Shown: positions 34,392 through 44,424, numbered from the stretch's first letter. The stretch: 64,000 bases of DNA from Streptomyces sp. NBC_00690 (GCF_036226685.1 NZ_CP109009.1:6165501-6229500); one strand, 5' to 3'. Notes: generated by a model from the letters alone, not told the origin. Numbers and translations are program-made.

Positions 34392-36638
34392 ATGGAACGC
34401 GTGCCCGTGCTCGATGAACCACTCCAAGAACCGCTGAAGAAGTCGCTCGGACCCGCCACCGCCAAGGTGCTGGCCGATCATCTCGACCTGCATACGGTCG
34501 GGGACCTGCTGCATCACTATCCCCGCAGGTACGAGGAGCGTGGGCAGCTGACCCGGCTCGCGGAGCTCCCGCTCGACGAGGACGTCACGGTGGTGGCGCA
34601 GGTCGCGGACGCCCGTGTGCACACGTTCAACGGCGGTCGGGGAAAGCGCCTGGAGATCACCATCACGGACGGCAGCGGCCGGCTCCAGTTGGTGTTCTTC
34701 GGCCGTGGTGTCCACCGCCCGCAGAAGGAACTGCTGCCCGGGAGCCGGGCGATGTTCGCCGGTCGCGTCTCCGTCTTCAACCGCAAGCTGCAACTGGCCC
34801 ATCCCAGCTACGCCAAGCTGGGCGGCGACCCCGATGCCGATGCGGTGGGCGCTGCCGAGAGCGCGGACGTCGACTCCTGGGCGGGTGCGCTCATTCCGAT
34901 CTATCCCGCCTGCAAGGGGATGGAGTCCTGGAAGATCGCCAAGGCGGTCGACGCCGTCTTGCCGCGCGCTCAGGACGCGGTCGACCCGCTGCCGCCGGCC
35001 CTGCGGGATGGACGGGGATTCGTCCCGTTGCCCGAGGCATTGCTGAAGATCCATCGACCGCAGACCAAGGCGGACATCGAGTCCGCCAAGCAGCGGCTGA
35101 AGTGGGACGAGGCGTTCGTCCTCCAAGTGGCCCTGGCCAGGCGCCGGTTCGCGGACACCCAATTGCCGGCGGTGGCGCGCAGACCCACCCCCGGCGGTCT
35201 GCTGGACGCGTTCGACGCCCGGCTGCCCTTCACCCTCACCGACGGCCAGCGCAAGGTCACCCAGGAGATCTTCGACGACCTGGCCACCGAGCACCCGATG
35301 CACCGACTGCTCCAGGGCGAGGTCGGTTCCGGGAAGACCCTGGTGGCGCTGCGGGCCATGCTGACCGTGGTGGACGCAGGAGGCCAGGCGGCGATGCTCG
35401 CCCCGACCGAAGTCCTCGCCCAACAGCACCATCGATCGATCGTGGAGATGATGGGCGACCTCGCCGAGGGCGGGATGCTCGGTGGGGCGGAGCACGCCAC
35501 CAAGGTGGTGCTGCTGACGGGTTCCATGGGGGCCGCCGCCCGCCGCGGGGCACTGCTCGACCTGGTCAGCGGGGATGCCGGCCTGGTCATCGGCACCCAT
35601 GCCCTGATCGAGGACAAGGTGCACTTCGCGGAGCTGGGACTGGTCGTCGTGGACGAACAGCACCGCTTCGGGGTGGAGCAGCGGGACGCCCTGCGCGCCA
35701 AGGGGAACTCCCAGGGAGAGAAGCGCATCCCGCATCTGCTGGTCATGACGGCCACGCCCATTCCCCGTACGGTCGCCATGACCGTCTTCGGCGATCTGGA
35801 GACCTCGGTCCTGGACCAGTTGCCCGCCGGCCGTTCGCCCATCGCCAGCCATGTCGTACCGGCCCAGGACAAGCCGCACTTCCTGGCCCGGGCGTGGGAG
35901 CGGGTGCGCGAGGAGGTGGAGAAGGGGCACCAGGCGTACGTGGTCTGCCCGCGCATCGGCGACGAGGAGGACGACAAGGCGGGCAAGGCCGGCAAGAAGT
36001 CCGCCGAGGACGAGGCGGAGAAGCGCCCGCCCCTGGCCGTCCTCGACATCGCCGAGCAGTTGCGCCGCGGGCCGCTGGAAGGGCTGCGCATCGAGGTGCT
36101 GCACGGGCGGATGCCACCGGACGACAAGGACGAGGTGATGCGCCGCTTCGCCGCCGGAGCGGTGGACGTCCTGGTGGCCACGACGGTCATCGAGGTGGGG
36201 GTGAACGTGCCCAATGCCACCGCCATGGTGATCATGGACGCCGACCGGTTCGGCGTCTCCCAGCTCCACCAGCTCCGGGGCCGGGTCGGTCGGGGCTCAG
36301 CCCCCGGGCTCTGTCTGCTGGTCACCGAGATGCCGGAGGCGGCTCCGGCCCGGGCCAGGCTCGCAGCGGTCGCCGCCACGTTGGACGGCTTCGAGCTCTC
36401 CCGCATCGACCTGGAACAGCGCAGGGAGGGCGATGTGCTGGGCCAGGCGCAGTCCGGGGTCCGATCCTCGCTGCGGATGCTGACGGTCATCGACGACGAG
36501 GAGATCATCGCCGCGGCACGGGAAGAGGCCGTCTCCGTGGTCCGGGCCGACCCCGAGCTCACCTCACTGCCCGGGCTGCGCACCGCCCTGGACGCCCTTT
36601 TGGACAAGGAGCGCGAGCGGTACCTCGACAAGGGCTGA
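34392..36638 (+). CDS. recG: ATP-dependent DNA helicase RecG
   Basis: A 748-residue branch-migration helicase for stalled forks and Holliday junctions. The wedge OB-fold lies in residues ~60-180 (VTVVAQVADARVHTF, LQLVFFGRGVHRPQ). Helicase motif I is GEVGSGKTLVALRA near 308, Ia APTEVLAQQH, II VVDEQHRFG, III VMTATPIPRTVAM, V DVLVATTVIEVGVNVPNAT and VI HQLRGRVGRG. A Lys/Glu-rich insert (DDKAGKAGKKSAEDEAEKR) lies in the second RecA domain. The ATG at 34392 is used; an in-frame GTG three codons later is possible. Confidence 0.96.
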   Translation: MERVPVLDEPLQEPLKKSLGPATAKVLADHLDLHTVGDLLHHYPRRYEERGQLTRLAELPLDEDVTVVAQVADARVHTFNGGRGKRLEITITDGSGRLQLVFFGRGVHRPQKELLPGSRAMFAGRVSVFNRKLQLAHPSYAKLGGDPDADAVGAAESADVDSWAGALIPIYPACKGMESWKIAKAVDAVLPRAQDAVDPLPPALRDGRGFVPLPEALLKIHRPQTKADIESAKQRLKWDEAFVLQVALARRRFADTQLPAVARRPTPGGLLDAFDARLPFTLTDGQRKVTQEIFDDLATEHPMHRLLQGEVGSGKTLVALRAMLTVVDAGGQAAMLAPTEVLAQQHHRSIVEMMGDLAEGGMLGGAEHATKVVLLTGSMGAAARRGALLDLVSGDAGLVIGTHALIEDKVHFAELGLVVVDEQHRFGVEQRDALRAKGNSQGEKRIPHLLVMTATPIPRTVAMTVFGDLETSVLDQLPAGRSPIASHVVPAQDKPHFLARAWERVREEVEKGHQAYVVCPRIGDEEDDKAGKAGKKSAEDEAEKRPPLAVLDIAEQLRRGPLEGLRIEVLHGRMPPDDKDEVMRRFAAGAVDVLVATTVIEVGVNVPNATAMVIMDADRFGVSQLHQLRGRVGRGSAPGLCLLVTEMPEAAPARARLAAVAATLDGFELSRIDLEQRREGDVLGQAQSGVRSSLRMLTVIDDEEIIAAAREEAVSVVRADPELTSLPGLRTALDALLDKERERYLDKG

Positions 36639-36738
36639 GAGACTGGCCCGAAAGGGCCGGGCCGACGTCCTGGGGCGATCGTTCCGCGACGGGTGTCGTG
36701 CACGGCCCATCGACGACGACCCCTGTGTAAGGACCGAG

Positions 36739-37341
36739 ATGACCCGCGTGATCGCCGGCACGGCCGGCGGACGCCGCCTCGCCGTCCCGCCCGGCACCGG
36801 CACCCGCCCGACGTCCGACCGCGCTCGCGAGGGACTGTTCTCCAGTTGGGAGTCCTTTCTCGGTTCGTTCGACGGGGTGCGGGTCGCCGACCTCTACGCG
36901 GGCTCCGGCGCGGTCGGCCTGGAGGCGCTGTCCCGGGGGGCGTCCCATGCGCTCCTGGTGGAGGCCGACGCCCGGGCCGCCCGCACGGTCCGGGAGAACG
37001 TCAAGGCACTGGCACTGCCGGGCGCCGAGGTCCGCACCGGCCGGGCCGAGCAGATCGTGACGGGACCGACCCCCGAAGTGCCCTACGACCTGGTCTTTCT
37101 CGACCCGCCGTACGCCGTCAGTGACGATGATCTTCGGGAGATCCTGATCACACTCCGCACTCAGGGGTGGCTCACTGACGATGCGCTGGTCACCGTGGAA
37201 CGCAGCACCAGAGGTGGGCCCTTCAGTTGGCCGACTGGCTTCGCACCACTGAGGGCCCGTCGCTACGGCGAGGGAACCCTTTGGTACGGTCACGCCGCCT
37301 CTGTCAGCACAGAGGCTTCCACCTGCGAAAACGCCCCATGA
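36739..37341 (+). CDS. rsmD: 16S rRNA (guanine966-N2)-methyltransferase
   Basis: A 200-residue SAM-dependent methyltransferase. It shows RVIAGTAGGRRLAVPPG at the N-terminus, SAM motif VADLYAGSGAVGLEALSRGA near 48-67 and the catalytic DPPY near 124. Family members methylate N2 of 16S rRNA G966. The ATG follows AAGGA. It runs into coaD, the usual pairing. Confidence 0.94.
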   Translation: MTRVIAGTAGGRRLAVPPGTGTRPTSDRAREGLFSSWESFLGSFDGVRVADLYAGSGAVGLEALSRGASHALLVEADARAARTVRENVKALALPGAEVRTGRAEQIVTGPTPEVPYDLVFLDPPYAVSDDDLREILITLRTQGWLTDDALVTVERSTRGGPFSWPTGFAPLRARRYGEGTLWYGHAASVSTEASTCENAP

Positions 37342-37367
37342 CCGGACCGGAGAGCGAGGGACTTCCA

Positions 37368-37859
37368 GTGCGCCGCGCAGTCTGTCCGGGGTCATTCGAC
37401 CCCATCACCAACGGACACCTCGACATCATCGCCCGTGCCACCAGGCTGTACGACGTCGTACATGTCGCCGTGATGATCAACCAGTCCAAGCAGGGACTCT
37501 TCACCGTCGACGAGCGGATGGATCTGATCCGCGAGGTGACGAACGAGTACGGAAACGTATCTGTTGAGTCCCACCACGGCCTGTTGGTCGACTTCTGCAA
37601 GGAGCGGGACATCCCCGCGATCGTCAAGGGGCTGCGGGCGGTCAGCGACTTCGACTACGAACTACAGATGGCCCAGATGAACAATGGCCTCTCTGGTGTT
37701 GAGACCCTCTTCGTCCCCACCAACCCCACCTACAGCTTCCTCTCCTCCAGTCTGGTCAAGGAGGTCGCCGCCTGGGGCGGCGATGTCTCCCATCTCCTGC
37801 CTCCGGTCGTGCACGAGGCTCTGAGCAGGCGTCTTGCCGAGCGCCGCGAAGGAAAGTGA
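37368..37859 (+). CDS. coaD: Phosphopantetheine adenylyltransferase
   Basis: A 163-residue enzyme joining ATP and 4'-phosphopantetheine in coenzyme A synthesis. The nucleotidyl-transferase motif is CPGSFDPITNGHLDII near 5-20, then KGLRAVSDFDYELQMA and TYSFLSSSLVKEVA. The GTG at 37368 gives the family N-terminus and has GAGGG upstream. An ATG at 37338 overlapping the rsmD stop (ATGA) would add 10 residues and could also be used. Confidence 0.95.
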   Translation: MRRAVCPGSFDPITNGHLDIIARATRLYDVVHVAVMINQSKQGLFTVDERMDLIREVTNEYGNVSVESHHGLLVDFCKERDIPAIVKGLRAVSDFDYELQMAQMNNGLSGVETLFVPTNPTYSFLSSSLVKEVAAWGGDVSHLLPPVVHEALSRRLAERREGK

Positions 37860-38021
37860 CTCACTGCACCCGGAGGGGAGCCCCGCACCTGTCCACTGAG
37901 CAGTCCGTCGACCGTCGTCCGTCGCTGTCTGTGGTGTCCGTGTCGCCGTACAGTCTTCCCGTCCGTCTCGTGTGAGCCGGACGCAGCTCAGGCGTACCAG
38001 TGCAGAGAGTGGCGAACCACG

Positions 38022-39380
38022 GTGGACGTGCAGAAGAAGCTCGATGACATCGTCGAGGCGATCGGGAGCGCGCGATCGCTGCCCATGTCGGCGTCCTGCG
38101 TGGTCAACCGCGCCGACCTGCTCAGCCGGCTCGAAGAGGTGCGCCAGGCCCTGCCCGGCTCCCTCGCCCAGGCCCGCGAGCTGATCGGGGACCGCGAGCA
38201 GCTGGTTGCCCAGGCCCGCCGCGAGGCCGAGCGGATCATCGAGAGCGCCCATGCCGAACGCGGTTCGCTGATCTCGGACACCCTGGTGGCCCGCCAGTCC
38301 AAGGACGAAGCCGAGCGCATCCTCGCCCAGGCCCGAGAGGAGGCCGACGAGATCCGGGCGGAAGCCGACGAGTACGTCGACTCCAAGCTCGCCAACTTCG
38401 AGGTGGTGCTGAGCAAGACCATTGGGTCGGTCGACCGCGGCCGGGAGAAGCTGCTCGGCTGGCGCCCCGGTGCCGATGCCCCTGACCCCGCGGGTCACCA
38501 GGGCAGGGAGGCCGCGGCCGGTACGGACACCATGAACGCAGCGGACATGGTGTACGCCGTGGACGCCCACTCCGATCCCCAGCGCCCCTCCGATGCGCCC
38601 GGCCGCGCCGTGGGCCCGGCCGCTCTCGTCCAGCAGGCCGACGCCTATGTGGACGCCAAGCTCAGGGCCTTCGAAACCGTTCTCACCAAGACCCTTGAAG
38701 CCGTGGGCCGGGGCCGGAGCAAGATCCACGGTCCGGCCGTGGACGGTTCGCTGGGCGACCACATGGCCGCCCAGGACGCCGCCGCCGTCACCCAGCACAA
38801 CGGCGACACCAGCGACGCCGACTACCTCGCCGGTCTCGCAGAGCTGGCCGAGAACGAGACCGGGCTGTCCAGCAGGGCCCGTCACCCCCGCCCCGCCCCT
38901 GCCCCCGCGTTGAACCCGCCGCTCCCGCCGATCCCGAGCGCACCCGAGCGACCCCGCTACGAACCCGACACTGCTTTCGCCGTCCCCGGCGCGGGCGCCC
39001 AACCGTCCCCGGCCCGCCCGTGGGACGAGCCCGGTGCGCCGTACGAGCCCGCGGCGCCCGCCGCCCACGAACCCTGGCCGCAGCAGTCCCCGGGGTGGGC
39101 GCCTGGCGCCCACCCCACCGAAACGGGCGCGTCGACCCCCAACCAGGTGGACCCCGCCGCCGGTCGGACCCCGCACCAGCGGGCGTACGGCGACCAGGCC
39201 GCCGACCCCCTCGCCGGGTACCAGCCGCAGATCCCGCGCGATCCCTATCCGTCCGCCGAGCCCGGCGCACACCAGGCCCGGCAGGCTCGCCCGCAGGCCG
39301 GCGCCCTGGACGAGACCAGCCTCTTCGACACCGGCATGATCGACCTCGACCAGCTCCGCCCGTACGACGAAGGTCGCTGA
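38022..39380 (+). CDS. Coiled-coil DivIVA / AtpF-like protein
   Basis: A 452-residue protein whose first ~150 residues start VDVQKKLDDIVEAIGSARSLP and form a long coiled coil (REAERIIESAHAERGSLISD, QSKDEAERILAQAREEADEI) reminiscent of DivIVA/Wag31 and ATP-synthase b subunits. A second copy of the short segment YVDSKLANFEVVLSKTIGSV appears after a linker as YVDAKLRAFETVLTKTLEAV. The C-terminal 170 residues are a Pro/Ala-rich disordered tail. No membrane helix. A cell-pole or division role is suggested only by analogy. An in-frame GTG two codons downstream is an alternative start. Confidence 0.8.
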   Translation: MDVQKKLDDIVEAIGSARSLPMSASCVVNRADLLSRLEEVRQALPGSLAQARELIGDREQLVAQARREAERIIESAHAERGSLISDTLVARQSKDEAERILAQAREEADEIRAEADEYVDSKLANFEVVLSKTIGSVDRGREKLLGWRPGADAPDPAGHQGREAAAGTDTMNAADMVYAVDAHSDPQRPSDAPGRAVGPAALVQQADAYVDAKLRAFETVLTKTLEAVGRGRSKIHGPAVDGSLGDHMAAQDAAAVTQHNGDTSDADYLAGLAELAENETGLSSRARHPRPAPAPALNPPLPPIPSAPERPRYEPDTAFAVPGAGAQPSPARPWDEPGAPYEPAAPAAHEPWPQQSPGWAPGAHPTETGASTPNQVDPAAGRTPHQRAYGDQAADPLAGYQPQIPRDPYPSAEPGAHQARQARPQAGALDETSLFDTGMIDLDQLRPYDEGR

Positions 39381-39404
39381 ATCCGCTCCCTCCACGGGAC
39401 CGGA

Positions 39405-39434
39405 TTGGGTTCAGCGCGGTCGGTGAAGTATCCT
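39405..39434 (+). promoter_or_regulatory. Probable sigma-70-type promoter of the DUF177-rpmF-rnc-mutM cluster
   Basis: TTGGGT at 39405-39410 and TATCCT at 39429-39434, spaced 18 bp, just after the stop of the preceding gene. A start site near 39441 would give a 5' leader of 45 or 135 nt depending on the start used for DUF177. Confidence 0.55.
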
Positions 39435-39485
39435 GGCTCTTCGGTCGCACAGGTTTGGCGATCTCGGCTGCCCGCTTCTTCCCAG

Positions 39486-40214
39486 ATGTCTTCGACTCGG
39501 GTCCTTCGACTCGAATCGAGGCTCCCCGAAGAATTCGGACCAGTCCCTCCCTCACAGCTGAAAGCAGGAAAAGCCCTGAACGCCCGCCTCGACCACCGCA
39601 ACCCCCTCGTGTTCGATACGCACGAGCTGGGCCGGCGTCCCGGCGCGCTCCAGCGGCTGTCCCGCTCGATCCCCGCGCCGAAGGACCTCGGCGTGGAGGG
39701 AGTCGTCGGAGTGCCGGAAGGCGCGTCCGTAGAGCTTGACCTCCGCCTTGAGTCGGTCATGGATGGTGTGCTCGTCACAGGCACCGCCCGTGCATCCGCC
39801 CAGGGGGAGTGCGTAAGGTGTCTGGAGCCGCTGCGCCTCGATGTCGTGGCGGACTTCCAGGAGATGTTCACGTACCCCGACGCCGACGACCGGAGCCATG
39901 GCCGTGCCGTGGAACCGGGCGACGACGCCGAGGGCGAGGACGTCCTCTACCTCAAGGACGGACTGTTCGACCTTGAGCCCGTGCTGCGTGACGCGGTAGT
40001 GCTCGCACTGCCCATGCAGCCGGTGTGTCGGGATGATTGTGCCGGTCTGTGCGTTGAGTGCGGGATCAGGCTTGACGACGACCCGGAGCACCATCACGAC
40101 GCCGTCGACATTCGTTGGGCGGCACTGCAAGGACTCGCCGAAACCATCACGGACGGCGAGAAGGACAACATGGGCGGCGCCGATGCGGGCGTCGACGAGA
40201 AGCAGGAGAAGTAG
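39486..40214 (+). CDS. YceD/DUF177 family protein
   Basis: Up to 242 residues; the conserved YceD core begins at [21 protein letters not shown]. Two Cys pairs are in CVRCLEPL (mid) and [13 protein letters not shown] (near 190), typical of the family. It precedes rpmF as in most bacteria and is linked to rRNA processing or ribosome assembly. Start uncertain: the ATG at 39486 has no ribosome site and adds 30 atypical residues. A CTG at 39576 preceded by AGCAGGA sits right at the conserved N-terminus. Confidence 0.85.
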   Translation: MSSTRVLRLESRLPEEFGPVPPSQLKAGKALNARLDHRNPLVFDTHELGRRPGALQRLSRSIPAPKDLGVEGVVGVPEGASVELDLRLESVMDGVLVTGTARASAQGECVRCLEPLRLDVVADFQEMFTYPDADDRSHGRAVEPGDDAEGEDVLYLKDGLFDLEPVLRDAVVLALPMQPVCRDDCAGLCVECGIRLDDDPEHHHDAVDIRWAALQGLAETITDGEKDNMGGADAGVDEKQEK

Positions 40215-40216
40215 CC

Positions 40217-40390
40217 GTGGCTGTTCCGAAGCGGAAGATGTCGCGCAGCAACACGCGCCACCGCCGGTCGCAGTGGAAGGCTGCGGTCCCCGTCCTGGTT
40301 TCGTGTGAGCGTTGCCAGGAGCCGAAGCTGCAGCACATCGCGTGCCCCAGCTGTGGCACCTACAACAAGCGCCAGGTCCTCGCGGTCTGA
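40217..40390 (+). CDS. rpmF: 50S ribosomal protein L32
   Basis: A 57-residue L32 starting [20 protein letters not shown]. The zinc ribbon is intact with CERC and CPSC. The GTG start is 2 bp after the DUF177 stop. It belongs to the DUF177-rpmF-rnc-mutM run. Confidence 0.96.
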   Translation: MAVPKRKMSRSNTRHRRSQWKAAVPVLVSCERCQEPKLQHIACPSCGTYNKRQVLAV

Positions 40391-40409
40391 GCGGCTGGTG
40401 AGAGGCCCG

Positions 40410-41294
40410 ATGTCTGAGCTGTCCAATGCCAAGAAGCAGGCAGACACCATCAACACAGCCTCGTCCCACACGCTTCTGGAAGGGCGGCTCGGCTATCGGC
40501 TGGAGTCCGCCCTTCTAGTGCGTGCACTGACCCACCGCTCGTACGCCTACGAGAACGGCGGCCTGCCCACCAATGAGCGGCTGGAGTTCCTCGGCGACTC
40601 GGTGCTGGGCCTGGTGGTCACCGACACCCTCTATCGCATCCACCCCGACCTGCCGGAAGGCCAGCTGGCGAAGCTGCGGGCCGCGGTGGTCAACTCGCGT
40701 GCGCTGGCAGGCGTCGGCCGCGGTCTTGACCTCGGGGCGTTCATCCGGCTCGGCCGGGGCGAAGAGGGCACAGGTGGCCGGGACAAGGCGTCCATCCTTG
40801 CCGACACCCTAGAAGCGGTGATCGGTGCGGTCTATCTCGACCAGGGGCTCGAAGCCGCGTCGGAGCTGGTGCACCGACTCTTCGACCCGCTGATCGAAGA
40901 GTCCTCGAACCTCGGTGCCGGCCTGGACTGGAAGACCAGTCTCCAGGAGCTCACTGCGGCCGAGGGGCTCGGGGTGCCGGAGTACCTCGTCTCTGAGACG
41001 GGGCCGGACCACGAGAAGACCTTCACTGCTGCTGCCCGCGTCGGTGGTGTCTCGTACGGCACCGGCACCGGCCGCAGCAAGAAGGAGGCGGAGCAGCAGG
41101 CTGCTGAATCCGCTTGGCGGGAGATCCGCGCCGCAGCTGATCAGCGCCTCGCCGATCAGAAGGCCGGAAGCACGCCACCCGTGGGAGGTGAAGGCCCTCA
41201 GGCCGACACCGGTGAAGCGGACGACTCGTCCGCCGAGCCCACGGGACCGGCTGATCCCGCGTCCTCCACGGACACCGACCGGGCGACGGCCTGA
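40410..41294 (+). CDS. rnc: Ribonuclease III
   Basis: A 294-residue dsRNA endonuclease. The signature [14 protein letters not shown] spans residues 55-68 with the catalytic Glu/Asp; the second Asp/Glu pair is in [15 protein letters not shown]. The dsRNA-binding domain covers ~175-245 ([20 protein letters not shown], then the [15 protein letters not shown] end). A ~45-residue acidic, Pro/Ser-rich tail follows. In Streptomyces RNase III (AbsB) influences antibiotic production. The ATG at 40410 is used; a GTG at 40398 is also in frame. Confidence 0.95.
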   Translation: MSELSNAKKQADTINTASSHTLLEGRLGYRLESALLVRALTHRSYAYENGGLPTNERLEFLGDSVLGLVVTDTLYRIHPDLPEGQLAKLRAAVVNSRALAGVGRGLDLGAFIRLGRGEEGTGGRDKASILADTLEAVIGAVYLDQGLEAASELVHRLFDPLIEESSNLGAGLDWKTSLQELTAAEGLGVPEYLVSETGPDHEKTFTAAARVGGVSYGTGTGRSKKEAEQQAAESAWREIRAAADQRLADQKAGSTPPVGGEGPQADTGEADDSSAEPTGPADPASSTDTDRATA

Positions 41295-41437
41295 CCCGTC
41301 ACACCACGGTCGTTCGAGACCCCTCGCGCCTTAGGGAGCGAGGGGTCTCGGCGTCTTTCACCTGGCATTGAGCGGTACGCTGCGCACATCAGCAGTGAGC
41401 GTCCCCCGTGGTCGTGAGCATGTCCCGAAGGAGCCCC

Positions 41438-42307
41438 GTGCCCGAGCTGCCCGAGGTAGAAGTCGTACGCCGCGGACTACAGCGCTGGGTCAGCGGACGC
41501 ACGATCGCCGAGGTGCGAGTTCTCCACCCACGGGCGGTGCGGCGCCATCTCGCGGGTGCCGAAGACTTTGCGTCGCAGCTCAAGGGACACAGTGTGGGGA
41601 TCGCGCGGCGACGCGGCAAATACCTCTGGCTGCCCCTGGCCGACACCGATTCCTCCGTGCTCGGTCATCTCGGCATGAGCGGGCAGCTGCTGGTCCAGCC
41701 CGAGGACGCGGCGGACGAAAAGCACCTGAGGATACGGATCCGCTTCGCGGACACCCTCGGCACGGAACTCCGCTTCGTCGACCAGCGCACCTTCGGTGGA
41801 CTCTCCCTCCACGACAACACCCCCGACGGCCTGCCCGATGTCATCGCACACATCGCCCGTGACCCCCTCGATCCGGCGTTCGACGACGATGCCTTCCTCG
41901 CCGCACTCAAGCTGCGCCGCACCACCGTGAAACGGGCCCTTCTCGACCAGTCCTTGATCAGCGGAGTCGGCAACATCTACGCCGATGAGGCGCTGTGGCG
42001 GGCACGGTTGCACTACGAGCGGCCGACCGCCGGCATCAGCAGGGCCCGCTCGACCGAGTTGCTCGGCCATGTCCGGGACGTGATGAACGCGGCCCTGGCG
42101 GTCGGGGGCACGAGCTTCGACAGCCTCTACGTCAATGTGAACGGCGAATCCGGCTACTTCGACCGGTCCCTCGATGCGTATGGCCGGGAGGATCTGCCCT
42201 GCCGGCGCTGTGGGACCGCGATGCGTCGTCGGCCGTGGATGAATCGCTCCAGCTACTTCTGCCCCCGCTGCCAGCGCCCGCCGAGGCCCGTCCGCCCGGC
42301 GGTGTGA
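41438..42307 (+). CDS. mutM: Formamidopyrimidine-DNA glycosylase
   Basis: A 289-residue base-excision repair enzyme removing 8-oxoguanine. The start GTG at 41438 gives [13 protein letters not shown], placing the catalytic Pro at position 2 and Glu at 3, and has AAGGAG 5 bases upstream. KYLWLPL holds the catalytic Lys, and the C-terminal zinc finger is [10 protein letters not shown]...[10 protein letters not shown]. An in-frame start 30 bases upstream would bury the N-terminal Pro and is ruled out. Confidence 0.96.
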   Translation: MPELPEVEVVRRGLQRWVSGRTIAEVRVLHPRAVRRHLAGAEDFASQLKGHSVGIARRRGKYLWLPLADTDSSVLGHLGMSGQLLVQPEDAADEKHLRIRIRFADTLGTELRFVDQRTFGGLSLHDNTPDGLPDVIAHIARDPLDPAFDDDAFLAALKLRRTTVKRALLDQSLISGVGNIYADEALWRARLHYERPTAGISRARSTELLGHVRDVMNAALAVGGTSFDSLYVNVNGESGYFDRSLDAYGREDLPCRRCGTAMRRRPWMNRSSYFCPRCQRPPRPVRPAV

Positions 42308-42471
42308 ACCGCGCCCGTCCACTCACCTCGGCTCTGCGCGGAGAACGAACCTCCAGCGGGGCGCGGTCGGAAGGCGGCACAGCGCGCCGAAAGCCCCTCA
42401 CGAGGTGTGAAGGGCTCAGGGACGAAAGCGGTCCCTGGGTGAGGGGACGCGGGGTACGGGAGGGTTCGGGC

Positions 42472-43311
42472 TCAGAAGCCGAAGTTCTGGGTCCACCACG
42501 GGCCGCCGTCGCCCATGTGGACGCCGACACCCAGTCGGGTGTAGTCGCAGTTCAGGATGTTCGCCCGGTGGCCGTCGCTGTTCATCCAGGAGTTCATCAC
42601 CGCACCGGCGTCGGCCTGCCCGCGGGCGATGTTCTCGCCGCCCAACTTCGGGACGCCCGCCTGCTCGGCGCGGTCCCAAGGGGAATCGCCGTCCGGGTCG
42701 GTGTGGTCGAAGAAGCCGCGCGTGGCCATGTCCGTGCTGAAGTCCCCCGCGAGCTTCGCCAGCGCAGGATCGGAGCGCAGCGGTTGGCAGCCGACCTTGG
42801 CCCGCTCCTCGTTCACCAGTGCAAGCACCTCGGACTCGACCGCGGCCTCCGCGGATGGGGAAGGACTGCTCGGTGTCGGCACCGGCGCCGGACGGGTCGC
42901 CGAGCGGTCGGACTCCCGCTGCTTCGGCCGGGTGGGTGTTGCGGGCCGCTCCTTCTCCTTCGTGCGCTCCGGAGCCTTGGTCTGCTCGGTCGGCTTGGTC
43001 GAAGGTTTCCGCGGGGGTGTGGCCGAGGGGGTCGTCGACGGCGTCCGCGGGGTGGCGGACGGCGATTGTGACGCGCTCTCCGTCGGGGTGGCCCCGGCTC
43101 CCGAGTCGCCCTGCGTCTGCCATTCCGCCGAGGCGTCGGCACGCACCTGACCGCCGGAGTCACGATCGCCCACGGTGAAGACGTCGCCGCCCGGCAGCAG
43201 GCCGGATGCCACGGCCGCGGCACCCACCGCCATGGCAGCGGAGGCGCCGAGCAGCCCAGTGCGCACGGGCCTCGTACCCGTACGCGCGGCGGAGCGTCGA
43301 TGGCGTCCCAT
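42472..43311 (-). CDS. Secreted or membrane-anchored CAP-domain protein
   Basis: A 279-residue protein with an Arg-rich N-terminus and hydrophobic stretch at ~19-40 (GLLGASAAMAVGAAAVASGL) that may be a signal peptide or anchor. A ~90-residue Thr/Ser/Pro/Lys linker (likely wall-spanning) follows, then a CAP (SCP/PR-1) domain from ~155 to the end: VLALVNEERAKVGCQPL, FDHTDPDGDSPWDRA, GENIARGQ, NSDGHRANILN and WWTQNFGF. The CAP tetrad residues (His in FDHT, Glu in GENIA, His in GHRAN) are present. Substrate unknown. It is convergent with mutM. Confidence 0.9.
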   Translation of the reverse strand: MGRHRRSAARTGTRPVRTGLLGASAAMAVGAAAVASGLLPGGDVFTVGDRDSGGQVRADASAEWQTQGDSGAGATPTESASQSPSATPRTPSTTPSATPPRKPSTKPTEQTKAPERTKEKERPATPTRPKQRESDRSATRPAPVPTPSSPSPSAEAAVESEVLALVNEERAKVGCQPLRSDPALAKLAGDFSTDMATRGFFDHTDPDGDSPWDRAEQAGVPKLGGENIARGQADAGAVMNSWMNSDGHRANILNCDYTRLGVGVHMGDGGPWWTQNFGF

Positions 43312-43497
43312 TCTGCGATGCCTTCCTCGTTGAACGACGTGTTCGATGGTGGGGAGACCCTGCCCAATACCGGTCTAGATACCGGTGGACAGTGGAGACG
43401 CTCCCCCGAACGGGTGACCGTCATTGCGACCGGACTGTACGCCATGAGAGGTCGATGAGAAGTGCTTCGCAAGCAATTCAGCGATTACCGTGCAGTC

Positions 43498-43779
43498 ATG
43501 AATGATGCGGCACGGCTCACCGCTTGGGTACGCGGTCGAGTACAGGGAGTAGGGTTTCGCTGGTTCACCAGGGCAAATGCTCTGGAAATCGGTGGGCTCA
43601 GTGGTTTCGCCCTCAATCTCGACGACGGCAGGGTGCAGATCGTCGCTGAGGGGCCGCGTGAGAATTGCCACCGTCTCCTGGACTGGCTCCTGTCCGACGA
43701 CACACCCGGACGTGTGGACGGAGTCACTGAGATCTGGGACACGCCCCGCGGTGGCTATGACGGCTTCGCGATCCGCTGA
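43498..43779 (+). CDS. acyP: Acylphosphatase
   Basis: A 93-residue acylphosphatase with catalytic Arg21 in [11 protein letters not shown] and Asn40 in [17 protein letters not shown]. It hydrolyses carboxyl-phosphate anhydrides. No ribosome site is clear; TACCGT sits at -12 to -7 of the ATG, so a leaderless message is possible. It precedes smc in other actinomycetes too. Confidence 0.93.
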   Translation: MNDAARLTAWVRGRVQGVGFRWFTRANALEIGGLSGFALNLDDGRVQIVAEGPRENCHRLLDWLLSDDTPGRVDGVTEIWDTPRGGYDGFAIR

Positions 43780-44168
43780 ACCGGTGCCATTCCCGGGCTC
43801 TCGCGATGGACTCCAGCGAGGGGGCGGGGGGCGGCCAAAGGAGAAAACAGGCTGGTGGTTGCCTTATGGGGGTGCTCGTGCCAGGCTGCCCGGGTAAGGA
43901 AGATCTCCACGCCCCCAGGGCCCCGGAGCGGACAGTGCGCCGGCCGTCGCCGTGCCGCCAGTCCCCGGGTCTGCCCGGTCCGCGGGCTGTGATCGTGTTG
44001 ACCGTCAAACTTTTTGGTGAGACTCTGGAATCCCCGCGCACCTTAGCTGTTTGGCAGTAAGAAACGCAGCGAGATCGGTACTACAGAGCACTGTCGAGCA
44101 CCGCGGGTGCGAATCCCTCACGACCCACACCGCATCGGTCGGTCACTCATTGTGGAGGACCATCCATC
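43780..44168. other. 389-bp region upstream of the small coiled-coil gene
   Basis: It contains no well-supported gene. A frame from 43866 to 44060 reads MGVLVPGCPGKEDLHAPRA and could code for about 64 residues, but composition is ambiguous and there is only a weak AGG upstream. TTGACC at 43999-44004 and the AT-richer stretch to 44060 look like a promoter for the gene at 44169, leaving a leader of over 100 nt. Confidence 0.35.
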
Positions 44169-44387
44169 ATGGCAAAGGCGCTTCTCGGTTACGTCGGCGG
44201 TTCCGACCCGCGACTCCTCGCCGAGATGCGACGGCTTCAGCAGCGCGTTCAAGATCTTGAATCCGAGCTGGTAAGGATTCAGACCGAGAACGACGCACTC
44301 AGCGCTGCCGTCGCTCAGCACCCCGGAGAGTCGCTGCTTGACGGCATCGACATCGACGTACCCCGGGCGGAGCCCGCGCTCACCTGA
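44169..44387 (+). CDS. Small coiled-coil protein before smc
   Basis: A 72-residue protein: a short N-terminal part (AKALLGYVGGSDPRLLAEM), a coiled coil (RRLQQRVQDLESELVRIQTE) and an acidic tail. GGAGG lies about 10 bases before the ATG. Function unknown. It ends at an intrinsic terminator and so is transcribed apart from smc. Confidence 0.82.
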   Translation: MAKALLGYVGGSDPRLLAEMRRLQQRVQDLESELVRIQTENDALSAAVAQHPGESLLDGIDIDVPRAEPALT

Positions 44388-44424
44388 GCGGGCGTTCGCT
44401 GGAGAATCATCGCGCAAGATGTGC

